NCBI GenBank assembly: GCA_016218905.1 | Contig: JACRCS010000624.1 | Span: 1 to 9,982 of the forward strand | From: Deltaproteobacteria bacterium | GTDB lineage: Bacteria > Desulfobacterota_C > Deferrisomatia > Deferrisomatales > JACRMM01 | Length of the DNA: 9,982 nt | Direction of reading: 5' to 3' | Part shown: in pieces, positions 1 to 5,904 of the stretch | How positions within the stretch are numbered: the stretch's first letter is position 1 | Layout: each line of letters starts with the position of its first letter | Position numbers and translations under genes: made by a program | Notes under the pieces: model-generated | What the model saw: the letters and a program-made list of their open reading frames with translations, nothing else | What the model was told of the DNA's origin: nothing | Database searches by the model: none

Positions 1-418
1 GCATCCCGAGGACCCGGTCGCCGCGCTTCGTGGCCGCGGCCATGTCCGTCACGCTCAGCCCCGAGGTGTTCGAGCCGAAGATCGTCTCCGCCTTGCAGAG
101 GCCGTCGAGCTCGGCCAGCACGGCCTTCTTGAGGTCCAGACTCTCCGAAATGGTCTCCTCGACGAGGTCGCAGTCGGCGAGGTCCCGAAGCTCCGTCGTG
201 GTGCGGATCCGCGCGAGGACGGCGCTCTTCTCGTCGGGGGACAGCTTGCCCTTCTCGACCTTGCCCGCGAGGCGCTTCTCGAGCCCCTTCACCGCCCGCT
301 TCAGCGTCTCCTCGGTCCGGCTCACGGCCACCACCTCGTAGCCCGCCTCGGCGAAGACCTGGATGATCCCGGCCCCCATCTGACCCGCACCCAACACCCC
401 GACCTTCCGAATCTCCAT
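1..418 (-). CDS. 3-hydroxybutyryl-CoA / 3-hydroxyacyl-CoA dehydrogenase, N-terminal part (cut by window edge)
   Basis: NAD-dependent oxidation of (S)-3-hydroxyacyl-CoA to 3-ketoacyl-CoA, a cytoplasmic beta-oxidation or butanoate-pathway step. Read from the ATG at 418, the first 139 residues begin MEIRKVGVLGAGQMGAGI, a Rossmann dinucleotide-binding fold (GAGQMG, residues 10-15). LVEETISESLDLKK (85-98) and the SNTS block (117-120), which carries the family's substrate-binding serine, follow. The reading frame is still open at base 1, just before the expected catalytic His region (GM-HFF), so the C-terminal half lies outside. The start is well supported: GGAGG lies 6 bases upstream of the ATG. 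It is the last visible gene of the leftward operon, about 80 bases after the flavoenzyme gene. Family assignment is firm; the exact chain-length preference (butyryl or longer acyl) cannot be read from this part. Confidence 0.93.
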   Translation of the reverse strand, partial: MEIRKVGVLGAGQMGAGIIQVFAEAGYEVVAVSRTEETLKRAVKGLEKRLAGKVEKGKLSPDEKSAVLARIRTTTELRDLADCDLVEETISESLDLKKAVLAELDGLCKAETIFGSNTSGLSVTDMAAATKRGDRVLGM

Positions 419-445
419 GGCTAACCTCCAACGGGTAAGCAGGTT

Positions 446-481
446 ATGGACGAAATGGACGAAGTGGACCGAATGGACAGG
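446..481. repeat. Four tandem copies of a 9-bp repeat (ATGGACGAA type)
   Basis: Four consecutive 9-base units, ATGGACGAA, ATGGACGAA, GTGGACCGA and ATGGACAGG, fill the gap between the flavoenzyme and dehydrogenase genes. On the transcribed (minus) strand this reads as GTCCAYTTC units. The first two are identical and the others diverge by 2-3 bases. The array ends about 15 bases before the dehydrogenase ribosome-binding site, inside the polycistronic leader. It looks like an intergenic minisatellite. The period is a multiple of three, so it would be read through without frame change if ever translated, but it lies between the stop of one gene and the start of the next. Confidence 0.85.
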
Positions 482-500
482 CTTCTTTAGGCCTCATTCT

Positions 501-1688
501 TCATTCTTCCGGCTCCCTCGACAGCGCGCTCGCCCGCGCGTGCCCCCGCTCCCAGGGCGTCGGCGCCACGAGGTTCTTCTCGGGCCAGCGGGAGCAGCTC
601 ACCTTCTCCATCCGGGTGTCCGCCTCCAGGCACCAGTTGCAGGCGGTGCACGTGACGATCTCGTTTCCCCGGTCCTCCTTCGCCTTGGCGGGCCAGTCGG
701 GATCGCACAGGAGCGCGCGGCAGAGGCCGATCAGGTCGGCCTTCCCCGCCGCGAGCGCGCCCTCTGCCTGCTTCGGGGTCCGGATCTTCCCCGCGGTGAC
801 GATCGGAACCTCGTAGCCGCTCTCCCGGATCTCCTCCCGGATCGCCTCCGCCAGATAGAGGTGGGTCAGGTCCGGGAACCACCAGTCGGGGCTCATCCGA
901 TGGCCGCTGTAGCCCGACATGGGGTCCGGGGGACTGCCCGGCGGGGGCGGCGGGGCGTCTTCGAAGCGGCTCCCGGCCGAGACGCTGATGAAGTCCGCTC
1001 CCACCTCGGCGAGCTTCCTCGCGATGGGACGGCTCTGGAGGAGGGTCGTCCCCTTGATCGTGAAGTCCTCGCCGTTGATCCGCACCCCGAGCGGGTAGGT
1101 CGCTCCGACCTCCTGGCGCACCGCCCGGTAGACCTCCAGGGGCAGCCTCATCCGGTTCGGGAGCGAGCCGCCGTACTCGTCCGTCCTCCCGTTCGAGAGC
1201 GAGAGGAACGAGGAGAGCGTGTAGGCGTGGGCCATGTGGAGCTCGATCAAGTCGAAGCCCGCCGCCACCGCCCGCCGGGCGGCCTGGGCGTGGAGCTCCA
1301 CGATGACGGGCAGGTCCTCCCGGGCGAAGTCCGTGACCTTCTGCCGCCAGCCGCTCTTGGAGATCTTCAGGAAGTGCATGATCTGGATGCCGACCCTCGT
1401 CTCGGCGTTGGCGTCGCGGATGGCTTCCACGAGGCCCTTCAGCTCGGCGGTGAAGCTGTCGTCGCTGATGCGGAGGTTGTAGGAGCTGCGAGACGGGAGG
1501 ACGACCGCCGCCTCGACGACGATGGAGCCGACGCCACCCTGGGCCTCCCGCCGGTATCTCGCCTTCAGCTCCTCCGTGACGTGGCCGTCTTCCGTGGCGA
1601 GCCCGGATACCTGTGACGTCCGCATGATCCGGTTCGGCAGGGTCAGACCGTTGATCTTCAGCGGGGTGAAGAGCGTCGGGTACGGCAT
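501..1688 (-). CDS. NADH:flavin oxidoreductase, OYE / 2,4-dienoyl-CoA-reductase-like TIM barrel with a Cys cluster
   Basis: A 395-residue flavin enzyme of the old-yellow-enzyme superfamily, expected to reduce an activated C=C bond such as an enoate or dienoyl-CoA. It begins MPYPTLFTPLKINGLTLPNR, the typical OYE opening. The active-site block HMAHAYTLSSFLS (151-163) is followed by NGRTDEYGGSLPNR (166-179), then GVRINGEDF (201-209) and the phosphate-binding end TAGKIRTPKQAEGAL (298-311). C347, C350, C353 and C365 form a CxxCxxC-x11-C cluster like the [4Fe-4S] ligands of FadH-type reductases. The protein stops soon after, so the C-terminal FAD/NAD(P)H domain of full FadH (about 670 residues) is absent and an external electron donor is implied. 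An open frame continues upstream, but AAGGAGGAGACC directly before the ATG at 1688 fixes the start, 26 bases after the ligase remnant. Substrate is unknown. Confidence 0.92.
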   Translation of the reverse strand: MPYPTLFTPLKINGLTLPNRIMRTSQVSGLATEDGHVTEELKARYRREAQGGVGSIVVEAAVVLPSRSSYNLRISDDSFTAELKGLVEAIRDANAETRVGIQIMHFLKISKSGWRQKVTDFAREDLPVIVELHAQAARRAVAAGFDLIELHMAHAYTLSSFLSLSNGRTDEYGGSLPNRMRLPLEVYRAVRQEVGATYPLGVRINGEDFTIKGTTLLQSRPIARKLAEVGADFISVSAGSRFEDAPPPPPGSPPDPMSGYSGHRMSPDWWFPDLTHLYLAEAIREEIRESGYEVPIVTAGKIRTPKQAEGALAAGKADLIGLCRALLCDPDWPAKAKEDRGNEIVTCTACNWCLEADTRMEKVSCSRWPEKNLVAPTPWERGHARASALSREPEE

Positions 1689-1714
1689 GGTCTCCTCCTT
1701 CAGGGCCGGCGCGC

Positions 1715-2040
1715 TCAGGCGCTTCGTTGCGCCTTCAGCTTCGCTTCGAGGTCCGACCGCAGCGCCTTCCTGTCGGCCTTGCCGGCGGCGGTGAGGGGAA
1801 TCTGGCGGACGAACTCCGTCCAGGCCGGCTGGAGGGCCTTGGCCGTACCGAGGCCCTGGAGGTAGGCGAGGAGTTCCTCGTGCGTGAGGGAGTGGCCCTC
1901 GGAGCAGACGACGTAGGCGCACACCTGCTCGCCCAGATCCCTGTCCGGCATGCCGACGGCCGCCACGTACTCCACGGCCGGATGGGCGAGATGAGGTCCT
2001 CCACCGCCGGATCGTAGGGGGTGAACCCCTCCATTCTCAT
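1715..2040 (-). pseudogene. Acyl-CoA ligase (AMP-binding) remnant: apparent N-terminus joined to C-terminal domain, frameshifted
   Basis: Remnant of a class I adenylate-forming ligase, which would activate a carboxylic acid to its acyl-CoA. Behind a ribosome-binding site (GGGAGGACGAGCC) the ATG at 2040 opens MRMEGFTPYDPAVEDLIS. GFTPY resembles the first residues of EntE/DhbE-like ligases, and it runs straight into the AVEDLIS helix that normally begins the C-terminal domain. At 1988-1989 the frame shifts by one base. The next frame reads AHPAVEYVAAVGMPDRDLG and ends near IPLTAAGKADRK, which holds the A10 lysine. About 400 central residues, including the P-loop-like and ATP-binding motifs, are missing, so it cannot be a working ligase. 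It lies in line between marR and the flavoenzyme gene. The C-terminal domain identity is firm; the N-terminal/internal-deletion reading is inference. Confidence 0.82.
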
Positions 2041-2080
2041 CGGCTCGTCCTCCCGTTCACGACTCCGCGGAGACGATCTT

Positions 2081-2539
2081 CTACCCGGCGGCCGGCCTCT
2101 TCCCCAGCCGCAGACAGAAGGCACCGAACTGGTCTTGCTCCTCGGGGGTGAGGGTCCCCATCTCCGCGATGATCCCCGCCTTGATGGAGGGGAAGACCGC
2201 CTCGAAGGCCCGTGCGCCCTCTTCCGTCAGGTGGACGTGCAGGTAGCGGCGGTCCTGCGAGTCGCGCTCCCGCCGCACGAGCCCCCGTTTCTCGAGGTTG
2301 TCGACGACCATGGTGATGTTGCGTGCGCTCTTCAGGAGCTTCGCGGCGAGGTCCCGTTGGCAGAGCGGGCCCAAGTGGTACAGGGCCTCGAGCGCGCCGT
2401 ACTGGCTGAAGCTCAGCTGATGCTTAGGGAGGTCGCGGTGGATGCGCGTGGTCACCGACTCCGCCGCCCGCTGGAAGCGGATGTAGGTGTTGAGCATGCG
2501 CACTTCGGCTTCGGTTGCGTTCCGGACTCGTGCGCCCAC
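2081..2539 (-). CDS. MarR-family transcriptional regulator
   Basis: A 152-residue winged-helix DNA-binding protein that probably represses its own leftward operon and may also act on the divergent transporter operon. Helices run through residues 12-36. The winged helix follows (about 45-108): LSFSQYGALEALYHLGPLCQRDLAAKLLKS..NITMVVDNLEKRGLVRR, then the wing motif DSQDRRYLHVHLTEEG (93-108) with the conserved D-R-R. The length is typical of MarR dimers. The start taken is GTG at 2539 with only a weak GAGG ahead. The ATG at codon 15 is too far into the first helix to be preferred, although not excluded. The gene is first in the operon, and a perfect palindrome overlaps its promoter, which fits autoregulation. 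Ligands of such regulators are often aromatic or phenolic acids or acyl-CoAs; the ligand here is unknown. Confidence 0.92.
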   Translation of the reverse strand: MGARVRNATEAEVRMLNTYIRFQRAAESVTTRIHRDLPKHQLSFSQYGALEALYHLGPLCQRDLAAKLLKSARNITMVVDNLEKRGLVRRERDSQDRRYLHVHLTEEGARAFEAVFPSIKAGIIAEMGTLTPEEQDQFGAFCLRLGKRPAAG

Positions 2540-2568
2540 GGGACCTCGTCGGGTCAGCGGTGTAACGT

Positions 2569-2580
2569 TTACATATGTAA
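2569..2580. promoter_or_regulatory. Perfect palindrome TTACATATGTAA, candidate MarR operator
   Basis: A perfect 12-base dyad, AT-rich within a GC-rich region, lies immediately downstream of the leftward -10 box and spans the predicted transcription start. With one base skipped the symmetry extends to CGTT...AACG on both sides. AACGTT (2564-2569) adjoins it. MarR dimers bind palindromes of this size, usually overlapping -10/+1 of their own gene. Assignment to this MarR is by position, not by a known consensus. Confidence 0.6.
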
Positions 2581-2581
2581 C

Positions 2582-2609
2582 GATATAGAGGGGGCCCTTC
2601 AGGTGTCAA
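2582..2609 (-). promoter_or_regulatory. Sigma-70-like promoter of the marR operon
   Basis: Read on the minus strand, a perfect -35 box TTGACA (2609-2604) is followed after 16 bases by TATATC (2587-2582). Transcription would start about 2575, some 36 bases before the marR GTG and inside the TTACATATGTAA palindrome. Spacing and match are good for a housekeeping promoter. Confidence 0.65.
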
Positions 2610-2643
2610 GCCGGAATTGCAGGATAATAGAACGCCATCTCTA

Positions 2644-2673
2644 TTGACAGGGGAGGAAAGGGGGAGCTACCGT
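2644..2673 (+). promoter_or_regulatory. Candidate rightward promoter for the TRAP operon
   Basis: A perfect -35 TTGACA (2644-2649) is followed after 18 bases by TACCGT (2668-2673), a weak -10 matching only the three most conserved positions. This would give a leader of roughly 165 bases before dctP. The weak -10 is what would be expected if an activator or repressor works at the adjacent palindromes. The evidence is the hexamers alone. Confidence 0.4.
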
Positions 2674-2684
2674 CACGGCCGTGA
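2673..2684. promoter_or_regulatory. Perfect palindrome TCACGGCCGTGA overlapping the candidate dctP promoter
   Basis: A 12-base perfect dyad starts at the last base of the weak -10 and covers the predicted start point of rightward transcription, a repressor-like position. GCGTCAC follows directly and repeats part of the half-site. The sequence is GC-rich and unrelated to the TTACATATGTAA dyad, so a different regulator would be expected. The site is inferred from symmetry and position only. Confidence 0.4.
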
Positions 2685-2714
2685 GCGTCACAGCCCGAGC
2701 GCGTGATGAGTGTA

Positions 2715-2740
2715 TGGTCCAACCAAAGTTTGGAGTGACC
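2715..2740. promoter_or_regulatory. GntR/FCD-like site TGGTCCAACCA inside a larger dyad, upstream of dctP
   Basis: TGGT-CCA-ACCA (2715-2725) has the TGGTnnnACCA layout of operators bound by FCD-type GntR regulators such as PdhR and LldR. It overlaps a second symmetric arrangement centred on base 2728: GGTC (2716-2719), three unmatched bases, CCAAAGTTTGG (2723-2733), three unmatched bases, GACC (2737-2740). The site would lie about 35 bases into the predicted transcript. No GntR gene is present in the window, so the regulator would act from elsewhere. Confidence 0.45.
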
Positions 2741-2849
2741 GTCGTCCAGGACCGTCCCGCGCGGCAAGCGGAGCACGCCGAGTGGGCCGGGTCGCGGAGG
2801 GAGAAATCATTCGCAACGCGGTCAACCTTGGAGAGAAGGAGGCAGAGTA

Positions 2850-3911
2850 ATGAAGAGCCGATCCACGACTCGGATGGTCATCGCCGCACTTGCCGCGCTC
2901 CTCTTCGGTGCCTCAGCCGAGGCAGCTCCGGAAAAGCTCAGTATAGGCTTCGCCCACATCTGGCCGGCCAGCCACTTCACTCAGGCGGAGCAGTTGACCC
3001 GATACTTCAAGATGGTTGAAAGAGCGACCAAAGGCAAATACGTCCTGGACGTCAAGTGGTACCCCGTCGGCACCCTGATCGGCGGTTCCGAACTGTACGA
3101 TGGTGTGGTCAAGGGGATCGTCGACGCGGGCACCTCTTCGTTCGGGTACACCCCAGGCCGGTTTCCCGTCATGCTTGCGCTCAACGAGCCCGGCATCGCG
3201 CCCCCCGAAAGCGCCGACGCCGCGGCCCGGGCCGTGTGGGAGCACTACAACAAGTGGAAACCGAAGGAACTCCAGGACGTGAAGGTCCTCTATCTCTACG
3301 CGACGGGTCCCGGCTGGATGCACACGAAGAAGCCGGTCCGGAGCGTGGACGACATGAAGGGCCTGAAGATCCGCGTGACCAGGGCGGGCACCGGCGGTGT
3401 GAAGGCCGTAGGAGGTGAGCCCGTCGCCATGGTCATGGGAGAAACCTACCTCGCGGCCCAGAAGGGGACCATCGACGCGCTCATCTCTCCCCTGGAGACC
3501 CTGCAAGGCTGGAAGCACAACGAGGTCTTCCAGTACTCCACGTTTGTCCCGCAGTTCTACTCGGAGTTCTTCTACGTCGTCATGAACCAGGGGAAGTGGA
3601 AGTCCCTCCCCAAAGACCTTCAGGACGCCTTCGACTCCGTGGCCGAAGAGGCGGTGAAAGAGGCGGGGCAGATCTGGGAGCACAACCAAAAACGCGGGAT
3701 GGAATACGCCAAGCGGGAAGGCAAAGGCCACGAGTTCCTCCAGCTTTCGAAACAGGAACTCGCCAGGTTGACGAAGCTGCTGGATCCCGTTCGGGGCCAA
3801 TATATCGCCCAACTGAAGTCCAAGGGGCTGCCCGGCGAGGACATTGTAAACAGTGCCGCGAAGGTGATGGACAAACACAACGAGGGCAAGTACGAACCGT
3901 GGAAGCCCTAG
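2850..3911 (+). CDS. dctP: TRAP transporter solute-binding protein, DctP family
   Basis: A 353-residue periplasmic binding protein that captures an organic-acid ligand and delivers it to the DctQM membrane complex. A Sec signal peptide is visible: basic start MKSRSTTR, hydrophobic MVIAALAALLFG, likely cleavage after ASAEA (residue 25). The family block DDMKGLKIRVTRAGTGG (167-183) contains R175, the position of the arginine that usually pairs with the ligand carboxylate. GGEPVAMVMGETYLAAQKGTIDA (188-210) follows. The start is fixed by AGAAGGAGG just upstream. It leads a P-Q-M operon and is separated from dctQ by a structured 143-base gap. The ligand cannot be read from sequence. Divergence from a MarR/acyl-CoA operon suggests an aromatic, enoic or related carboxylic acid rather than necessarily a C4-dicarboxylate. 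Confidence 0.95.
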   Translation: MKSRSTTRMVIAALAALLFGASAEAAPEKLSIGFAHIWPASHFTQAEQLTRYFKMVERATKGKYVLDVKWYPVGTLIGGSELYDGVVKGIVDAGTSSFGYTPGRFPVMLALNEPGIAPPESADAAARAVWEHYNKWKPKELQDVKVLYLYATGPGWMHTKKPVRSVDDMKGLKIRVTRAGTGGVKAVGGEPVAMVMGETYLAAQKGTIDALISPLETLQGWKHNEVFQYSTFVPQFYSEFFYVVMNQGKWKSLPKDLQDAFDSVAEEAVKEAGQIWEHNQKRGMEYAKREGKGHEFLQLSKQELARLTKLLDPVRGQYIAQLKSKGLPGEDIVNSAAKVMDKHNEGKYEPWKP

Positions 3912-4026
3912 TGTCCCGTGCGGTTGGTTCGTGCATCGCAACCAGCAGGCCGAACGGCGGCGAATCAACGCCGTTCGGCCATACGCTGGGGCGAAATAGA
4001 AAGAAGGAACTTCCCGAACGGGACAC
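3911..4026. repeat. Nested inverted-repeat element between dctP and dctQ
   Basis: An outer pair, GTGTCCCGTGCGG at 3911-3923 and its reverse complement at 4014-4026, matches at 12 of 13 bases. It encloses a perfect 12-bp stem, GGCCGAACGGCG (3948-3959) with CGCCGTTCGGCC (3969-3980), around a 9-base loop. The outer repeat begins on the last base of the dctP stop codon and ends 28 bases before dctQ. As RNA it would fold into a long hairpin without a U-run, suited to protecting the dctP message or lowering expression of dctQM relative to dctP. As DNA it resembles a 116-bp miniature element with terminal inverted repeats. No target-site duplication is evident, so I leave both readings open. Confidence 0.75.
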
Positions 4027-4054
4027 CAGACTCCCACGATAGAGGCTGAGACGG

Positions 4055-4540
4055 ATGGATTCTCTCCAGAACTCCGTGCGCGCCTTCTGCAGGCTCTGCG
4101 ACTGGATCGCGCGGGCCGGGGTGTTCGCGATGCTGGTCCTCGTCGTGGTGAGCGTTGCGTTGCGGAAGCTCGGAATGCCCCTCTACGGCGCCTACGACTA
4201 CGTGGGTTTTCTCGGGGCGCTCACGGTGGCGTTCGCCCTGGCCCACTGCGCGGTCGAGAGGGGCCACACCCAGGTGGAGATGCTCGTCGAACGCCTGCCG
4301 CGCCGCGCCCAAGGGGTGATCGACAGCCTTGCCGGCGTGCTCGCCCTCGCCCTCTTCGCCGTGGTCACGTGGCAGTGCCTTGCGCTGGCCGAAGACATGC
4401 GGCGGTCCGGCGAAGTCTCCATGACCGCGCAAGTTCCGTTCTACCCGTATATCTACGGGGTGGCGTTCGGCTTCGCGCTGCTCTGCGTCGTGATTCTCCT
4501 CCAATGTGTGAACTCGCTCGGCAAGGCGGTGAAAGGATGA
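4055..4540 (+). CDS. dctQ: TRAP transporter small permease, DctQ family
   Basis: A 161-residue inner-membrane protein forming the small membrane subunit of the transporter with DctM. Four hydrophobic helices are visible at about 20-36, 48-66, 90-112 and 130-150. The usual DctQ features are present: a cytoplasmic start with CDWIARAGVFAMLVLV, then GAYDYVGFLGALTVAFALAHCAVERGHTQVEML (45-77), in which the AxxxGHxxV-like segment follows helix 2. Length is typical. The ribosome-binding site before the ATG is modest (GAGGCTGAGACGG), and the palindromic element ends just upstream, so translation may be set lower than for dctP. Its stop overlaps the dctM start as ATGA, which indicates translational coupling. 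Confidence 0.93.
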   Translation: MDSLQNSVRAFCRLCDWIARAGVFAMLVLVVVSVALRKLGMPLYGAYDYVGFLGALTVAFALAHCAVERGHTQVEMLVERLPRRAQGVIDSLAGVLALALFAVVTWQCLALAEDMRRSGEVSMTAQVPFYPYIYGVAFGFALLCVVILLQCVNSLGKAVKG

Positions 4541-5841
4541 GCCCGAGCACCGTAGCCGTCCTCTCGATCGTCGTCCTCGTCGCTCTGATGATGCTCCGGA
4601 TGCCGGTGGCGTACGCCATGGCTTTGGTGGGGTTCGTCGGCTTCGCGTCCGTCACGAGTCTCCAGGGAGCCCTCAGCATCCTCGGCAAGGACTTCTGGGT
4701 GATGTTCTCCTCGAACTCCTTGACCGTGATCCCCATGTTCGTCTTCATGGGCACGCTGGCGTTCCATTCGGGAATGGGGGGGCGGCTCTACGACGCGGCG
4801 TACAAGTTCCTCGGCCAGTTGCCGGGCGGCCTCGGCATCGCCACGGCTTACGCCTGCGCCGCCTTTGGTGCCTGCTGCGGTTCCACGACCGCCGCGGCGG
4901 CCGCCATGGGGAAGGTGATCCTGCCGGAGATGAAGAAGTACGACTACGACCCGGGACTCGCGACCGGCTGCGTCGCCTCCGCCGGTAGCCTCGCGATCAT
5001 GATTCCCCCCAGTACCGTCCTCATCATCTACGGCATCCTGACCGAGCAGTCCATCGGCAAGCTGTTCGCCGCCGGCATCCTGCCCGGTTTGTTTCTCGCC
5101 ACCCTCATCGCCGCCACGGTGTATACCATCTGCCGCCGAAATCCGCGGCTCGGCCCCGCCGGAGCGCAAGCCCCCTGGAGAGAGAGGCTGGGGAGCCTCT
5201 CCGGCGTGGGCGAGATGCTGGCCCTCTTCGCCCTGGTGATGGGGGGGCTCTTCCTGGGCTGGTTCACGGCGACCGAGGCTGGCGCAGGGGGCGCGGGCGG
5301 CGCGCTTCTCATCGCGCTCCTGAGGCGTCAGCTCACCTGGCGGGGGTTCGTGACCTCCCTCGCCGAGACGACGCGAATCACGGCCATGGTGTTTCTGATC
5401 GTGACCGGCGCAACGCTCTTCGGTCACTTCATGGCGGTGACCCGAGTCCCTTTCGAACTCTCGGATTGGGTCGGCGGGCTTCCGGTCTCGCGCTACCTCA
5501 TCATGGCTCTGATCATCTTCGGGTACCTCATCGGCGGCTGCTTCATGGATTCGCTGGCGCTGATCACGCTCACCGTTCCCGTTCTCTACCCGGTCATCAT
5601 GAAGCTCGGGTTCGACCCGATCTGGTTCGGCGTGATCATCGTGCTCGTCGGCGAGATGGGAGTGATCACGCCCCCCGTGGGCATCAACGTCTACGTCATC
5701 AAGGGAGTGGCGGGGGACGTGCCGATGGAGACGATCTTCCGGGGGATCTTCCCCTTCCTCGGCGCGATGGTGCTCTGCACGGCCGTGCTTGTGATCTTCC
5801 CCCAGCTTGCGACCTTCCTGCCGAGTCTGATGGCGTGGTGA
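4537..5841 (+). CDS. dctM: TRAP transporter large permease, DctM family
   Basis: A 434-residue inner-membrane transport subunit of the ion-transporter superfamily that moves substrate with cotransported Na+ or H+. Many hydrophobic helices span the whole length. Conserved blocks are GACCGSTTAAAAAMG (111-125), ASAGSLAIMIPPS (148-159 region), FTATEAGAGGA (243-253), GCFMDSLALITLTVPVLYP (334-352) and GEMGVITPPVGINVYVIKG (372-390). These are the two pseudo-symmetric hairpin regions that form the substrate and Na+ sites in characterised TRAP transporters. An open frame extends further upstream, but the ATGA overlap with dctQ and the hydrophobic start MSPSTVAVLSIVVLVAL place the start at 4537 and give the normal family length. 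It is the last gene of the operon. I saw no strong terminator in the 63 bases before the convergent regulator gene. Confidence 0.95.
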   Translation: MSPSTVAVLSIVVLVALMMLRMPVAYAMALVGFVGFASVTSLQGALSILGKDFWVMFSSNSLTVIPMFVFMGTLAFHSGMGGRLYDAAYKFLGQLPGGLGIATAYACAAFGACCGSTTAAAAAMGKVILPEMKKYDYDPGLATGCVASAGSLAIMIPPSTVLIIYGILTEQSIGKLFAAGILPGLFLATLIAATVYTICRRNPRLGPAGAQAPWRERLGSLSGVGEMLALFALVMGGLFLGWFTATEAGAGGAGGALLIALLRRQLTWRGFVTSLAETTRITAMVFLIVTGATLFGHFMAVTRVPFELSDWVGGLPVSRYLIMALIIFGYLIGGCFMDSLALITLTVPVLYPVIMKLGFDPIWFGVIIVLVGEMGVITPPVGINVYVIKGVAGDVPMETIFRGIFPFLGAMVLCTAVLVIFPQLATFLPSLMAW

Positions 5842-5904
5842 GCATCGCGCTGACCAGTCAAGGGGTGAACTGCGCGGGGGCCCTTCGGCATCCGGGCGGC
5901 GGCT

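Larger units (their letters stand above)
2540..2849. other. Divergent intergenic control region between marR and dctP
   Basis: About 310 bases with no convincing gene. It holds, left to right, the candidate MarR operator, the leftward promoter, a rightward TTGACA at 2644, the palindrome at 2673-2684, a GntR-like site within a larger symmetric sequence at 2715-2740, and the dctP ribosome-binding site. The short open frame beginning GTG at 2681 only overlaps dctP in another frame and has no recognisable protein, so I do not call it. Confidence 0.75.

Noticed and set aside
417..1616. Long plus-strand open frame opposite the flavoenzyme gene
   Set aside because: Arg/Pro/Gly-rich antisense shadow typical of GC-rich DNA, with no recognisable motifs.
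1689..1922. Extended N-terminus of the flavoenzyme frame up to 1922
   Set aside because: The extra residues are out-of-frame reading of the ligase C-terminal domain. AAGGAGGAGACC and the canonical MPYPTLFTPLKI opening place the start at 1688.
2681..3019. GTG-started frame upstream of and overlapping dctP
   Set aside because: Overlaps the dctP signal peptide in another frame, has no ribosome-binding site and crosses the likely operator.
5842..5904. Bidirectional terminator between dctM and the response regulator
   Set aside because: Only short inverted bits (TGACcaGTCA) and GC runs are present. There is no stable stem followed by a U-run on either strand.
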